A DNA stretch of 64,000 nt from Bacteroidota bacterium (GTDB lineage Bacteria; Bacteroidota; Bacteroidia; Chitinophagales; Saprospiraceae): the NCBI GenBank assembly GCA_024642705.1, contig JAHEAQ010000003.1:1-64000 (forward strand). The letters run 5' to 3'. Made by a program: the position numbers and the translations under genes. Every line of letters starts with the position of its first letter. The stretch's first letter is position 1. Under the pieces are notes generated by a model that was not told the origin of the DNA, made no database searches, and worked only from the letters and a program-made list of their open reading frames with translations. This document shows positions 19,068 through 27,040 of the stretch, one piece after another.

Positions 19068-19429
19068 TTGGTTCTTTATCTTAATTAATAAAAATTTGTA
19101 GTAGGAGTTTTTTGTGGTTATCTAAAATAAGCTTAACCCAAAAATTTATAAAGCGTTGTAATATATATAAAATTGAAATTTAAATCAATATATAAAAATA
19201 GCTTTCCGTTTTTTGCAAAAGTAGGAATAGAGTTATAATGTCCTTCTTTATATTTGAACTTATAAAGTATCAAAGCAATTCAGGAAATCCAAATAGGTAT
19301 ATTTCCTATAAAAAAGAATGTTAGTTTAATCTATAAAGCAATAAACTATTTTCTACAGCTTTTACTCGAATAATATTTTAATCTATTATCCATATTAAAT
19401 TATCTTGCGAAGAATCCAAATGAAATCCT
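19068..19429. other. Intergenic region between divergent genes
   Basis: This is a 362-base AT-rich stretch between the minus-strand Cys-cluster gene and the plus-strand amidase. It holds one TAnnTTTG-type box for the minus strand (19216-19223). No RNA gene, inverted repeat or coding frame of conviction was seen in the rest. Confidence 0.5.
19216..19223 (-). promoter_or_regulatory. Putative -7 box (TACTTTTG) for the YkgJ-type gene
   Basis: On the minus strand the sequence reads TACTTTTG followed by CA, which fits the Bacteroidota sigma-ABfr -7 consensus TAnnTTTG. A clear -33 TTG is not visible. It would give a leader of about 140 bases. Position only; no expression evidence. Confidence 0.35.
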
Positions 19430-21082
19430 ATGATTAAAGATATTTTAAGTTTATGTATTATAACTATTGTTTTGTTTTCATGCAATTCTTCTAGACACGC
19501 ATTTTCAAAAAGAGATATCAAAAGTGCCGAAAAATTATATGGGCTTCATTTCTCCTCAAATGAAATTGATACTATGTATGGTTACTTAGAGCGTAATTTG
19601 GAAGGATACGATACTTTGAGAGCACATAAGATTAGCAACGATGTATTACCAGCAATTATGTTTAGCCCTCTTCCACTGCAATATAAATTCCCCGAAGGAG
19701 TAAATTGTCAATATGTTCCTAAAGAAATCTCAATTGACGTTCCGAAAGACAGTATTCTCGCTTTCATGACAGTGAAAGAATTAGCTTCTTTGATTAAAAC
19801 GGGGAAAATTAGTTCCGAATATTTAACCAAATTATATATTTCCAGGATTAAAAAATATGATGGCACTCTTAAAAGTGTCATCACTTTAATCGAAGATGAT
19901 GCCATTAAAAAAGCCCAAAAAGCAGATGTAGAAATTAAAAATGGCAATTACAAAGGACCATTACACGGGATACCATATGGAGTAAAAGATCTTGTCGCTG
20001 TGGAAGGGTATCCTACAACTTGGGGAGCAATGCCTTATAAAAATCAAAAAATTGATCAAACCGCAACAATAATTGAAAAATTAGAAGAATCTGGAGCAAT
20101 TTTAATAGCAAAATTGAGTTCTGGGGCTCTGGCACGAGGTGACGTTTGGTGGGGAGGTAGAACAGTTAACCCTTGGGACACTCTGCAGGGAGCAAGTGGG
20201 TCTTCTGCAGGACCAGGAGCTGCAACTTCAGCAGGATTGGTGGGATTTTCAATTGGCACTGAAACACTTGGATCCATTACCTCACCAAGCACACAAAATG
20301 GGATAACTGGATTGAGACCCACCTATGGAAGAATAAGTCGGTATGGAGTGATGCCTCTTTCTTGGTCAATGGACAAATTAGGCCCAATGTGCAGAAGTGC
20401 TGAAGATTGTTTATTGGTTTTTCAAACTATTGCTGGTATTGATCCTCGCGATCCGACATTATATGATGTGCCATTTTGTTATGTGGATAATAGTGAAATA
20501 AAAGATTATAAAATTGGTTTTTTGGAAAGTCTCTTTGTAAAAGACACCTCTTTCTCGATGAAAACAACATTGATTGCTATCGATTCATTAAAAGCATTAG
20601 GGTTACAATTTATTTCTGATTCGCTTCCTTCTAACTTTCCTTTTCAAGCTTTTGATATTATCTTGAGATCAGAAGCTGGAGCATTTTTTGACGAGTTGGT
20701 ACGGAGCGGAAATGTGGACTTAATGGTAGAACAAAATACCGGCTCTAGGGCAAATTCATTGAGACAAAGCAGATTTATTCCAGCTGTAGAATACATCCAA
20801 GCTAATAGACATCGATCTGTTTTAATTGAAGAAATGAATGCATTTATGGGGAAATATGACGCTGTAATTTCGCCTACTTTTGGAGGAGATCAATTGATGA
20901 TTACAAACCTGACTGGTCATCCAGTTATTACCGTTCCTACTGGTATTGATTCAAAAGGTCACCCTACTAGCGTAACTTTCATTGGTCGCTTATTCGAAGA
21001 AGACAAAATCATTAGAATAGCAAAATATTTTCAAGAAATGACTACATTCGATAATGCTCATCCTCCACTTTTTGGTGGTTAA
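19430..21082 (+). CDS. Lipoprotein amidase (amidase signature family)
   Basis: A 550-aa amide hydrolase of the amidase signature family, probably anchored in the envelope. The N-terminus ends in a lipobox-like VLFSC (Cys18). The Ser-cisSer-Lys triad can be placed: Lys186 in YGVKDL, Ser258 in the GASGSSAG loop, and Ser282 in GTETLGSI. Family members cleave many amides, from acylamides to peptide C-terminal amides, so the substrate is open. An ATG ten bases upstream is in another frame and stops after five codons, so the ATG at 19430 is used. The PIG-L deacetylase gene follows after 18 bases, and joint action on amide-containing substrates is possible but unproven. Confidence 0.9.
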   Translation: MIKDILSLCIITIVLFSCNSSRHAFSKRDIKSAEKLYGLHFSSNEIDTMYGYLERNLEGYDTLRAHKISNDVLPAIMFSPLPLQYKFPEGVNCQYVPKEISIDVPKDSILAFMTVKELASLIKTGKISSEYLTKLYISRIKKYDGTLKSVITLIEDDAIKKAQKADVEIKNGNYKGPLHGIPYGVKDLVAVEGYPTTWGAMPYKNQKIDQTATIIEKLEESGAILIAKLSSGALARGDVWWGGRTVNPWDTLQGASGSSAGPGAATSAGLVGFSIGTETLGSITSPSTQNGITGLRPTYGRISRYGVMPLSWSMDKLGPMCRSAEDCLLVFQTIAGIDPRDPTLYDVPFCYVDNSEIKDYKIGFLESLFVKDTSFSMKTTLIAIDSLKALGLQFISDSLPSNFPFQAFDIILRSEAGAFFDELVRSGNVDLMVEQNTGSRANSLRQSRFIPAVEYIQANRHRSVLIEEMNAFMGKYDAVISPTFGGDQLMITNLTGHPVITVPTGIDSKGHPTSVTFIGRLFEEDKIIRIAKYFQEMTTFDNAHPPLFGG

Positions 21083-21100
21083 AAAAATTATAACTTAATC

Positions 21101-21958
21101 ATGATGAAATTATTTTTTTGCTTACTTCTTAGTTTATGCCAAATAGTCATAAATGCGCAACAAGCGAAACCAAAAGTGATGATGATTTTTGCACATCCAG
21201 ATGAGGGCGAGGTGTATATGGGAGGAATCACTTCATTGTACACAAGTATGGGTTGTGAGGTAAAATTTTTATCCTTGACTAATGGAGATAGAGGTCACCA
21301 TTTAATGCAACCTAAAGAATTAGCAAAAAGAAGGTATAAAGAAGCAATGAAGGCAAAAGAAATTTTAGGACTTAAAGAATATGAAATTTTCAATTATCAT
21401 GATGGGAATTTAAAAAACAAGAAAAAAATTAGAAAGGAGGTTATTGAAAATATAAATGCTTGGGAACCTGATTTAGTTTTTACTTACTATCCTGCTGAAG
21501 GTGGTCATAACGATAATATGACAGCTGGATATATTGTAAGGGAAGCTGCTCAAAGTTTAGCAATCAATAAACCAACACTTTTTATGTATGTTAGAGATTT
21601 TCATACGTACAAATTCGCTTATATTCCAGATATCGCTATAGATATTACATCTGTTTGGCAAAATAAATTAGCAGCTTTAGGTGCTCACGAATCTCAGGTC
21701 TTAGAATTCAATGCATATGGGAAAGGGCAATATGACGAAGTCCAGGCTAGCAAAAAGCTTCAAGAAGAATATTTATATACCAATGCGTATGATTGGAGTC
21801 ACATTACTCCAGAAAATTTTATAACACTTGAATATTGGTATGGAAAAGAAAATGCAAAATCCATAAAATTTGTAGAATCATTTGAATTTGCAGAATTCGG
21901 ACTACAAATAACTTTAGATAAGGTTTATTTCTATTTTCCTATGATAACAAACGAATAA
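21101..21958 (+). CDS. Secreted PIG-L family deacetylase
   Basis: A 285-aa LmbE/PIG-L-type zinc-dependent N-deacetylase, exported by signal peptide (MMKLFFCLLLSLCQIVINAQ). The metal-binding motif is AHPDEGE (31-37), where most family members have AHPDD/E. The downstream GGHNDNM segment supplies the other conserved His/Asp region. Known members remove acetyl groups from GlcNAc-linked substrates such as GlcNAc-PI or mycothiol precursors; a secreted member more probably acts on glycans or exogenous compounds. It lies 18 bases after the amidase gene and probably shares its mRNA. Either of the two adjacent Met codons may be the start. Confidence 0.88.
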   Translation: MMKLFFCLLLSLCQIVINAQQAKPKVMMIFAHPDEGEVYMGGITSLYTSMGCEVKFLSLTNGDRGHHLMQPKELAKRRYKEAMKAKEILGLKEYEIFNYHDGNLKNKKKIRKEVIENINAWEPDLVFTYYPAEGGHNDNMTAGYIVREAAQSLAINKPTLFMYVRDFHTYKFAYIPDIAIDITSVWQNKLAALGAHESQVLEFNAYGKGQYDEVQASKKLQEEYLYTNAYDWSHITPENFITLEYWYGKENAKSIKFVESFEFAEFGLQITLDKVYFYFPMITNE

Positions 21959-22318
21959 TTGGCAATTTTAAATCTTTATTACTGTCATTTGAACTTGAAT
22001 TCTCCTATTTTTATCTTCCTCCTTCTGTAGTGCAGGAATCTAATGGGTTTTTTCTTCCAATTCTATAATTATAAATTCCGTCTCCAGTATTCAACTAATA
22101 GGACAATGATGGGCTGCATCTGAATCATTTGATTAATTAGCTTTGCTCCTCTGTTGGTTTATTAGAGTAGTTCATTTTTCGAGAAACTAATGCGATAATT
22201 AGATTCGGCTTAGCAATAACTTGGCATTGAATCGTACACTAACATTGGTTAGAAAATAAAAGAGGCCAAACTTTCATGTTTGACCTCATTATTTAACTTT
22301 TTTCGAAATTTCAATTAA
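21959..22318. other. Intergenic region between convergent genes
   Basis: This 360-base stretch separates the plus-strand deacetylase gene from the minus-strand Asp-rich lipoprotein gene. It contains the terminator of the latter (22252-22287). No frame, RNA gene or repeat was recognised in 21959-22250. Confidence 0.5.
22252..22287 (-). terminator. Intrinsic terminator after the Asp-rich lipoprotein gene
   Basis: On the minus strand a ten-pair stem (GAGGTCAAAC / GTTTGGCCTC, with one G-U pair) and a six-base loop are followed by TTTTATTTT. It starts about 30 bases after the stop codon. Confidence 0.8.
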
Positions 22319-24286
22319 TTAGTCGCATAAAATTTCTCCACTTTCTGAGAAGATAATGGTTTTCTTCGTAGACATTTTTTGAATTTGTACTTCAAAAGTA
22401 TGTTCTTCTGAGGCTGATGTCCAAGCATTCACAGACTTTATTTTATATCCATCAAAATCAGTTTTCAACTTGTCTTTAACTGCTTCTGGCAAATCATCAT
22501 CATCCGAACTTTCATAATAACTTAGAAAAGTTTCTCCAGCACTATCAAATATTAAATAAATTTTTCTGTCATTGTATTCTATTTTTAACTCTAAAACTGC
22601 AGTACCATCACACAATTCAGAATTTTTAGGTTCTGAAGCTTCTGCACCAGGGAATAAGTCACTTATGGTTGAAACCATTGCGTCAGTAAGATTCTGGTCA
22701 TCGTCGTCATCTGAATCATCCTCGTCGTCATCATCATCTGAATCATCTTCATCATCCTCGTCATCCTCGTCGTCGTCATCATCTGAATCATCTTCATCAT
22801 CCTCGTCATCCTCGTCGTCGTCATCACAAGAAACAGCATCTAAATCACCAGCATTAAAACTTTTAATTGTTGAAGCAAGACCTTTTGCAATATCAGCATC
22901 ATCATCTGAAAATTTCTGAGTATCTGCAAAATTAGCTAAAAGTTCGGCAGCTTTATTCCATGCATCAAGTGCATCACCCGTTAATTCTGCTCCCGCAAAA
23001 CCATTTAATTCAGCAATGATGTATTGTTGCGCCAATTTTACATATGGATTATTACCCGAAGGCCGTACTAAAAATGACATATAAGTATCTCCGGTGGTGA
23101 AAAATTCTGTTTGCGATCCATCAGTCAACTCTAACCATGCAGAATCTAAACTTGCAGGACCTATTTCAGAATGCGTTTTCCAATACCCCTTTCCTCTAAC
23201 ACAATTTGAATCCTCGGAATCATCATCTTCTCCATCTTCACTTTCATCTTCTTCACTTTCATCACCATTGTCATCCTCTTGATCATCACAAGAACTAACC
23301 TCCAGATCTCCACTATTAAATTTACTAAGAGTAGCAGTAAGTTCTTTTGCTGTATCTGCATCTTCTTCTGATAGTGTTTGATTTTCTGAGTTATTAGCTA
23401 AAAGCTCTCCAGCTGAGTTCCAGGCCTCTAAGAGTTCTTCATTAAGTTGGGCTCCAGCAAAACCATTCAATTCTGCTATAATGTATTGTTGTGCCAATTT
23501 AACATAAGGATTGTTGCCTGAAGGTCTGATCAAAAACGAAATATAAGTTTCTCCTGTTGTGAAAAATTCTGTCTGCGATCCATCGGATAATTCCAACCAT
23601 GCAGAATCAAGAGAAGCAGGTCCAATATTAGAATGAGTCTTCCAATAACCCTTTCCTCTCACACAAGGTCCTTCATTTTCGCCATTTCCTGAATCTGTGC
23701 TATTTTCATCTTCATCTTCTTCACTTTCACTTGGCAGACCATCTTTGACAATCTTTTTGACTTTTAGCACTGGCTTCAGATGAAACGTTCCATTTCCAGT
23801 CTTTATGATGGATTTTAAAGCATCAAAATCAATTAATATTTCAATTAATTCTTCATTTGTTATATCAATATTTACTTTGATTTTCAATCCAGTCTGCGAG
23901 CCAGAAGGAATAATTAAAGGAAAAAGTTCTCCGCCAATTTTTATGGAGTTCTGATCTCCAAGAATCAACCTAATTTCCTTAATATTAGAGAAATCAATAA
24001 TTGTATTTGCGATTAAAGTATCCACTCCATTTTGATAATCCAATAGATTATAGATTCCAGCGGCAGTTTCTAATGATACAGAATCCAATCCTTCATCCGT
24101 TTTTATAATAACTCCAAGGATTTCAATATTAACTTCTTCGGCATCAATTGGATCATCCGTTAAACGTATGGTCAATTTTCGTTGGTCATTTAAATTATCT
24201 CCATTGTTATGAATCAGGTCAGATTCACAAGATATAAGTAAAAATAGGGCAAGGGTAAATAAGAAAAATGAGCGAATTAATTTCAT
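22319..24286 (-). CDS. Modular Asp-rich lipoprotein: DUF4382-like, two GYWKTHS modules, PepSY-like tail
   Basis: A 655-aa lipoprotein with lipobox LISC (Cys20). In order it has a DUF4382-like beta domain (about 36-180, opening LTIRLTDDP), an acidic linker, and module 1 (208-333). A second acidic linker and module 2 (362-487) follow. After these come a nearly pure Asp/Glu stretch (488-530) and a PepSY-like beta-lactamase-inhibitor-type domain (about 531-655). Each module starts CVRGKGYWKTHS and ends SC, so a Cys-Cys bridge is likely. The two modules are about 80 percent alike by eye, which points to recent duplication. The acidic parts suggest Ca2+ or cation binding on the surface. No enzymatic motif was seen. 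Confidence 0.82.
   Translation of the reverse strand: MKLIRSFFLFTLALFLLISCESDLIHNNGDNLNDQRKLTIRLTDDPIDAEEVNIEILGVIIKTDEGLDSVSLETAAGIYNLLDYQNGVDTLIANTIIDFSNIKEIRLILGDQNSIKIGGELFPLIIPSGSQTGLKIKVNIDITNEELIEILIDFDALKSIIKTGNGTFHLKPVLKVKKIVKDGLPSESEEDEDENSTDSGNGENEGPCVRGKGYWKTHSNIGPASLDSAWLELSDGSQTEFFTTGETYISFLIRPSGNNPYVKLAQQYIIAELNGFAGAQLNEELLEAWNSAGELLANNSENQTLSEEDADTAKELTATLSKFNSGDLEVSSCDDQEDDNGDESEEDESEDGEDDDSEDSNCVRGKGYWKTHSEIGPASLDSAWLELTDGSQTEFFTTGDTYMSFLVRPSGNNPYVKLAQQYIIAELNGFAGAELTGDALDAWNKAAELLANFADTQKFSDDDADIAKGLASTIKSFNAGDLDAVSCDDDDEDDEDDEDDSDDDDDEDDEDDEDDSDDDDDEDDSDDDDDQNLTDAMVSTISDLFPGAEASEPKNSELCDGTAVLELKIEYNDRKIYLIFDSAGETFLSYYESSDDDDLPEAVKDKLKTDFDGYKIKSVNAWTSASEEHTFEVQIQKMSTKKTIIFSESGEILCD
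22697..22825 (-). repeat. Asp-codon tandem repeat inside the lipoprotein gene
   Basis: A run of GAT/GAC/GAG codons contains two adjacent, essentially identical 45-base units (22735-22779 and 22780-22824), followed by shorter partial copies. It encodes residues 488-530. The 15-codon unit keeps the frame, so copy-number change would alter linker length without breaking the gene. Confidence 0.85.
22826..23203 (-). repeat. Coding duplication, GYWKTHS module 2
   Basis: The DNA encodes residues 362-487 of the lipoprotein. It is clearly related at DNA and protein level to 23288-23665, with matching Cys at both ends. Confidence 0.85.
23288..23665 (-). repeat. Coding duplication, GYWKTHS module 1
   Basis: The DNA encodes residues 208-333 of the lipoprotein and is the partner of 22826-23203. 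Differences are scattered and mostly conservative, for example SNIGPASL against SEIGPASL. Confidence 0.85.
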
Positions 24287-24438
24287 ATTTAATTTTTAAG
24301 ATTAAAAAATCATCAAAATATTTTGATTACAAACAAATGACGGGTTAAAATCTTAATACCCCTACAAATTATAAATCTAAACTTCAATTAAGTAGTGCAA
24401 CTGTCAAAATGAGCACTTATGGGATTCTTTTAGAAAAA

Positions 24439-26559
24439 TCAAGAAAATAATTGAAATATAATTAAACTTCCGAAATACGCAAGAACACTCATATATGCAA
24501 ATTGGATAATTGGCCATTTCCAACTTTTTGTTTCTCGTTTCGTTATGGCTAATGTACTCATACATTGCATAGCAAAAACATAAAATATCAGAAGTGAAAA
24601 AGATGTGGCAAAACCATAAACTGGGTTCCCAGTAATTGGATTAACTTCAGCTGCCATTCGTTCTCTAATAGTACCTTCATCTTCAGTCCCGTCTATACTA
24701 TAAATGGTAGCAATTGTACCTACAAATACTTCTCTAGCCGCAAAAGAAGTGATAAGTGCAATACCAATTTTCCAGTCAAATCCAAGGGGACTTATTGCGG
24801 GTTCAATAAACTTACCAAGGTGACCTACAAATGAGTTTTCTTTTTTTAACGATGCAATTAATTGAAGTGTTTCAATTTCATTTAGACTTCTTTCATTCGC
24901 TATTTCTGTTGCTTGAATCTCTGCTGCAGCCATTTTTTCTTTTGGCCCGTATGATGCAAGACACCACAAAATAATAGAAATTACAAAAATTACTTTTCCA
25001 GCTTCAATAATAAATGTTAAAACTTTTTCTTTTACATTGAAGAGTATATTTTTCCAAATTGGAGCTTTATAAATAGGTAACTCCATCATCAAATATGACT
25101 CGTCCTCCTTTTTTAAAATCAGGTTAAAAACAAATGCAGATCCCAATGCTGCAATAATACTAAGCAAATATATACCCATAAATGCCAAACCCTGCTGATT
25201 GAAACCCATATAACTTCCTGCAGGCACAATAAATCCAATCAAAACAGTATATACTGGAATTCGTGCCGAACAGCTTATTAACGGAGTAATCATAATTGTA
25301 ATCAATCGTTCTCTTCGATTGCTAATTGTCCTTGTTGACATAATAGCAGGAATTGCGCAAGCTCCACTAGATACTAAGGCAACAATACTTCTGCCATTTA
25401 AACCAAATTTTTGAAGTATTTTATCAAACATAAACACCGCCCTGGACATATATCCAATTTCTTCCAATATCGAAACCAATAGAAAGAGAAATGTAATTTG
25501 TGGTATAAATACCATAATACCACCAAGCCCCGCGATAATTCCTTCAGAAAGCAACCGAGTAAACCAACTTTCAGGCAGGACTTCCTGAAGTGTGTTTCCT
25601 CCCCAAGCAAATGCTTTTTCAATCCATTCCATCGGGTATTCAGACCACGAAAAAATAAGCTGAAATACCAGTAACATGATAGAAAAAAATATTAGAGGAC
25701 CGAAAAAGCGATGAGTAATTACATTATCTATACGATCTGTAACACTTGGTTTTCCAGAATTTTTATCAGATTGGATTTGATGGATATAAGGAACAAATTT
25801 TGAAAATCTTCCCATTGTTTCTGCAATCTGAGATTTTAAGGATTCAAAATTTGTTTGAGCAACAATATTTTTAATATTAATTCTTTCTGCAGCAGTTTTA
25901 TTTTTAAGCCATTGATGATGGTGAGCAATTAGAAGAGTCCTATAATCATTGTCTTCATGCAAATATGGTTTCAAATTATCAATCGTTCTTTGATCAATAT
26001 TTGAAAATTTATAAAAAGTTGGGGCATCATTTTTTTTTGCATTTTTCAACCTTTCAAATGCTGTAGCCTTAAGAATATCAATGTTTCGTTCTTCTCTGCA
26101 TGAAATGGGTATTACCTTTACACCTAGTTTTTTTTCTAATAAATCTTCCTCATATTTGACACCAGCTTTATCCGCAATATCAGTCATATTAAGAACTATA
26201 ATGAGCGGAATTTTTAGATCTATTAATTGAGTAGCAAGCAACATATGTCGCTCAATATTCATAATATCAAGTACATAAATAATAAGATCAGGATAATTCG
26301 GGTTCTCTGGATTAGAAAGAATTTCAACCACAATTTTCTCGTCTGACGAGTTTGGATACAAACTATATGCTCCCGGCAAATCAATCACATCAACAAAATA
26401 ATTGTTTCCAAGGTTAGTAGAGCCAATTTTTTTATCCACTGTAACGCCAGGAAAATTTCCGACTTGTTGTCGAAGACCAGTTAATATATTAAACAAACTA
26501 GATTTGCCACTATTTGGATTTCCAATTAACGCTACAATTTCTTTCGATGAATCCTTCAT
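24439..26559 (-). CDS. feoB: Ferrous iron transport protein B
   Basis: The Fe2+ permease of the inner membrane, 706 aa. The N-terminal G domain has G1 GNPNSGKS (13-20), the G3 DLPG (60-63) and G4 NMTD (124-127). The membrane part has two Gate-type segments containing conserved Cys (SGACAIPA and a second SCSARIP). The C-terminal cytosolic region is short. The start codon overlaps the feoA stop (TAATG), so the pair is translationally coupled. FeoA is a separate protein and not fused. The gene carries out Fe2+ import under reducing or low-oxygen conditions; no Fur box was recognised upstream. Confidence 0.96.
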   Translation of the reverse strand: MKDSSKEIVALIGNPNSGKSSLFNILTGLRQQVGNFPGVTVDKKIGSTNLGNNYFVDVIDLPGAYSLYPNSSDEKIVVEILSNPENPNYPDLIIYVLDIMNIERHMLLATQLIDLKIPLIIVLNMTDIADKAGVKYEEDLLEKKLGVKVIPISCREERNIDILKATAFERLKNAKKNDAPTFYKFSNIDQRTIDNLKPYLHEDNDYRTLLIAHHHQWLKNKTAAERINIKNIVAQTNFESLKSQIAETMGRFSKFVPYIHQIQSDKNSGKPSVTDRIDNVITHRFFGPLIFFSIMLLVFQLIFSWSEYPMEWIEKAFAWGGNTLQEVLPESWFTRLLSEGIIAGLGGIMVFIPQITFLFLLVSILEEIGYMSRAVFMFDKILQKFGLNGRSIVALVSSGACAIPAIMSTRTISNRRERLITIMITPLISCSARIPVYTVLIGFIVPAGSYMGFNQQGLAFMGIYLLSIIAALGSAFVFNLILKKEDESYLMMELPIYKAPIWKNILFNVKEKVLTFIIEAGKVIFVISIILWCLASYGPKEKMAAAEIQATEIANERSLNEIETLQLIASLKKENSFVGHLGKFIEPAISPLGFDWKIGIALITSFAAREVFVGTIATIYSIDGTEDEGTIRERMAAEVNPITGNPVYGFATSFSLLIFYVFAMQCMSTLAITKRETKSWKWPIIQFAYMSVLAYFGSLIIFQLFS

Positions 26560-26780
26560 TACTCTTTTATAATTATAGAGGCAGCTTCATTTTCCCGAAC
26601 TGCAATATTATTTCCATTTAATTTAAGATAATATGCTCCCCCAAAAGGAGCCTTTCTGACAAGCGTAATTTTAGTATCTGGCAAAATACCCATTGTCAAT
26701 AACTTACAAGACAAATTATCGTTTGCAAATTTTTCTACTTTTGCACTTTCACCTATCTTCAAATCCAATATCGTCTTCAA
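26559..26780 (-). CDS. feoA: Ferrous iron transport protein A
   Basis: A 73-aa SH3-like cytosolic partner of FeoB, with the family pattern LKIGESAKVEKF, LLTMGILPDTKI, RKAPFGGAYYLKLNG and IAVRENEAASI. No ATG exists in a suitable place; the frame begins at a TTG (26778-26780) that gives MKTILDLKIG, the normal FeoA length, so a TTG start is proposed. It overlaps feoB by one base (TAATG). A TAnnTTTG-type promoter box lies 27 bases upstream. The protein is thought to stimulate FeoB transport, but its exact role is not settled. Confidence 0.92.
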   Translation of the reverse strand: MKTILDLKIGESAKVEKFANDNLSCKLLTMGILPDTKITLVRKAPFGGAYYLKLNGNNIAVRENEAASIIIKE

Positions 26781-26806
26781 TGTTATTTAGATTGATTTTA
26801 AATAGG

Positions 26807-26814
26807 CAAATATA
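26807..26814 (-). promoter_or_regulatory. Putative -7 box (TATATTTG) for feoAB
   Basis: The minus strand reads TATATTTG, a full match to TAnnTTTG. It predicts a leader of about 20 bases before the feoA TTG start, which supports that start. No convincing -33 element or Fur box is visible. Confidence 0.5.
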
Positions 26815-26984
26815 AGCTTTGTAATAGAGTTTAAAACTAATTCAGAATTAATTTATCAAAATATTGTAAATTAGAATCTTTTAATTCCTAATATAAGCTC
26901 TTTGCAAGTTTTGTTTTATTCATATAGTATTTTTTTAAATGTTTGATTATTTATATCCGATATAATTACAATTAGAGTTTGAAG

Positions 26985-26992
26985 TATATTTG
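26985..26992 (+). promoter_or_regulatory. Putative -7 box (TATATTTG) for the TonB-dependent receptor
   Basis: A full TAnnTTTG match 48 bases before the receptor ATG. It faces the feoAB box about 170 bases away, so the two units are divergent with separate promoters. The -33 region is unclear. Confidence 0.4.
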
Positions 26993-27040
26993 AAAAAAAA
27001 TTCAAATCTGATTTTCATTAATATTAAAAATTAAGCCCAA

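Noticed and set aside
22697-22825. Repetitive sequence that resembles a CRISPR-like array
   Set aside because: The units are Asp/Glu codons in frame within a clear gene, directly adjacent without unique spacers.
22572-22919. Ser-rich frame opposite the Asp-rich region
   Set aside because: It is the antisense reading of Asp codons and has no start, signal or family support.
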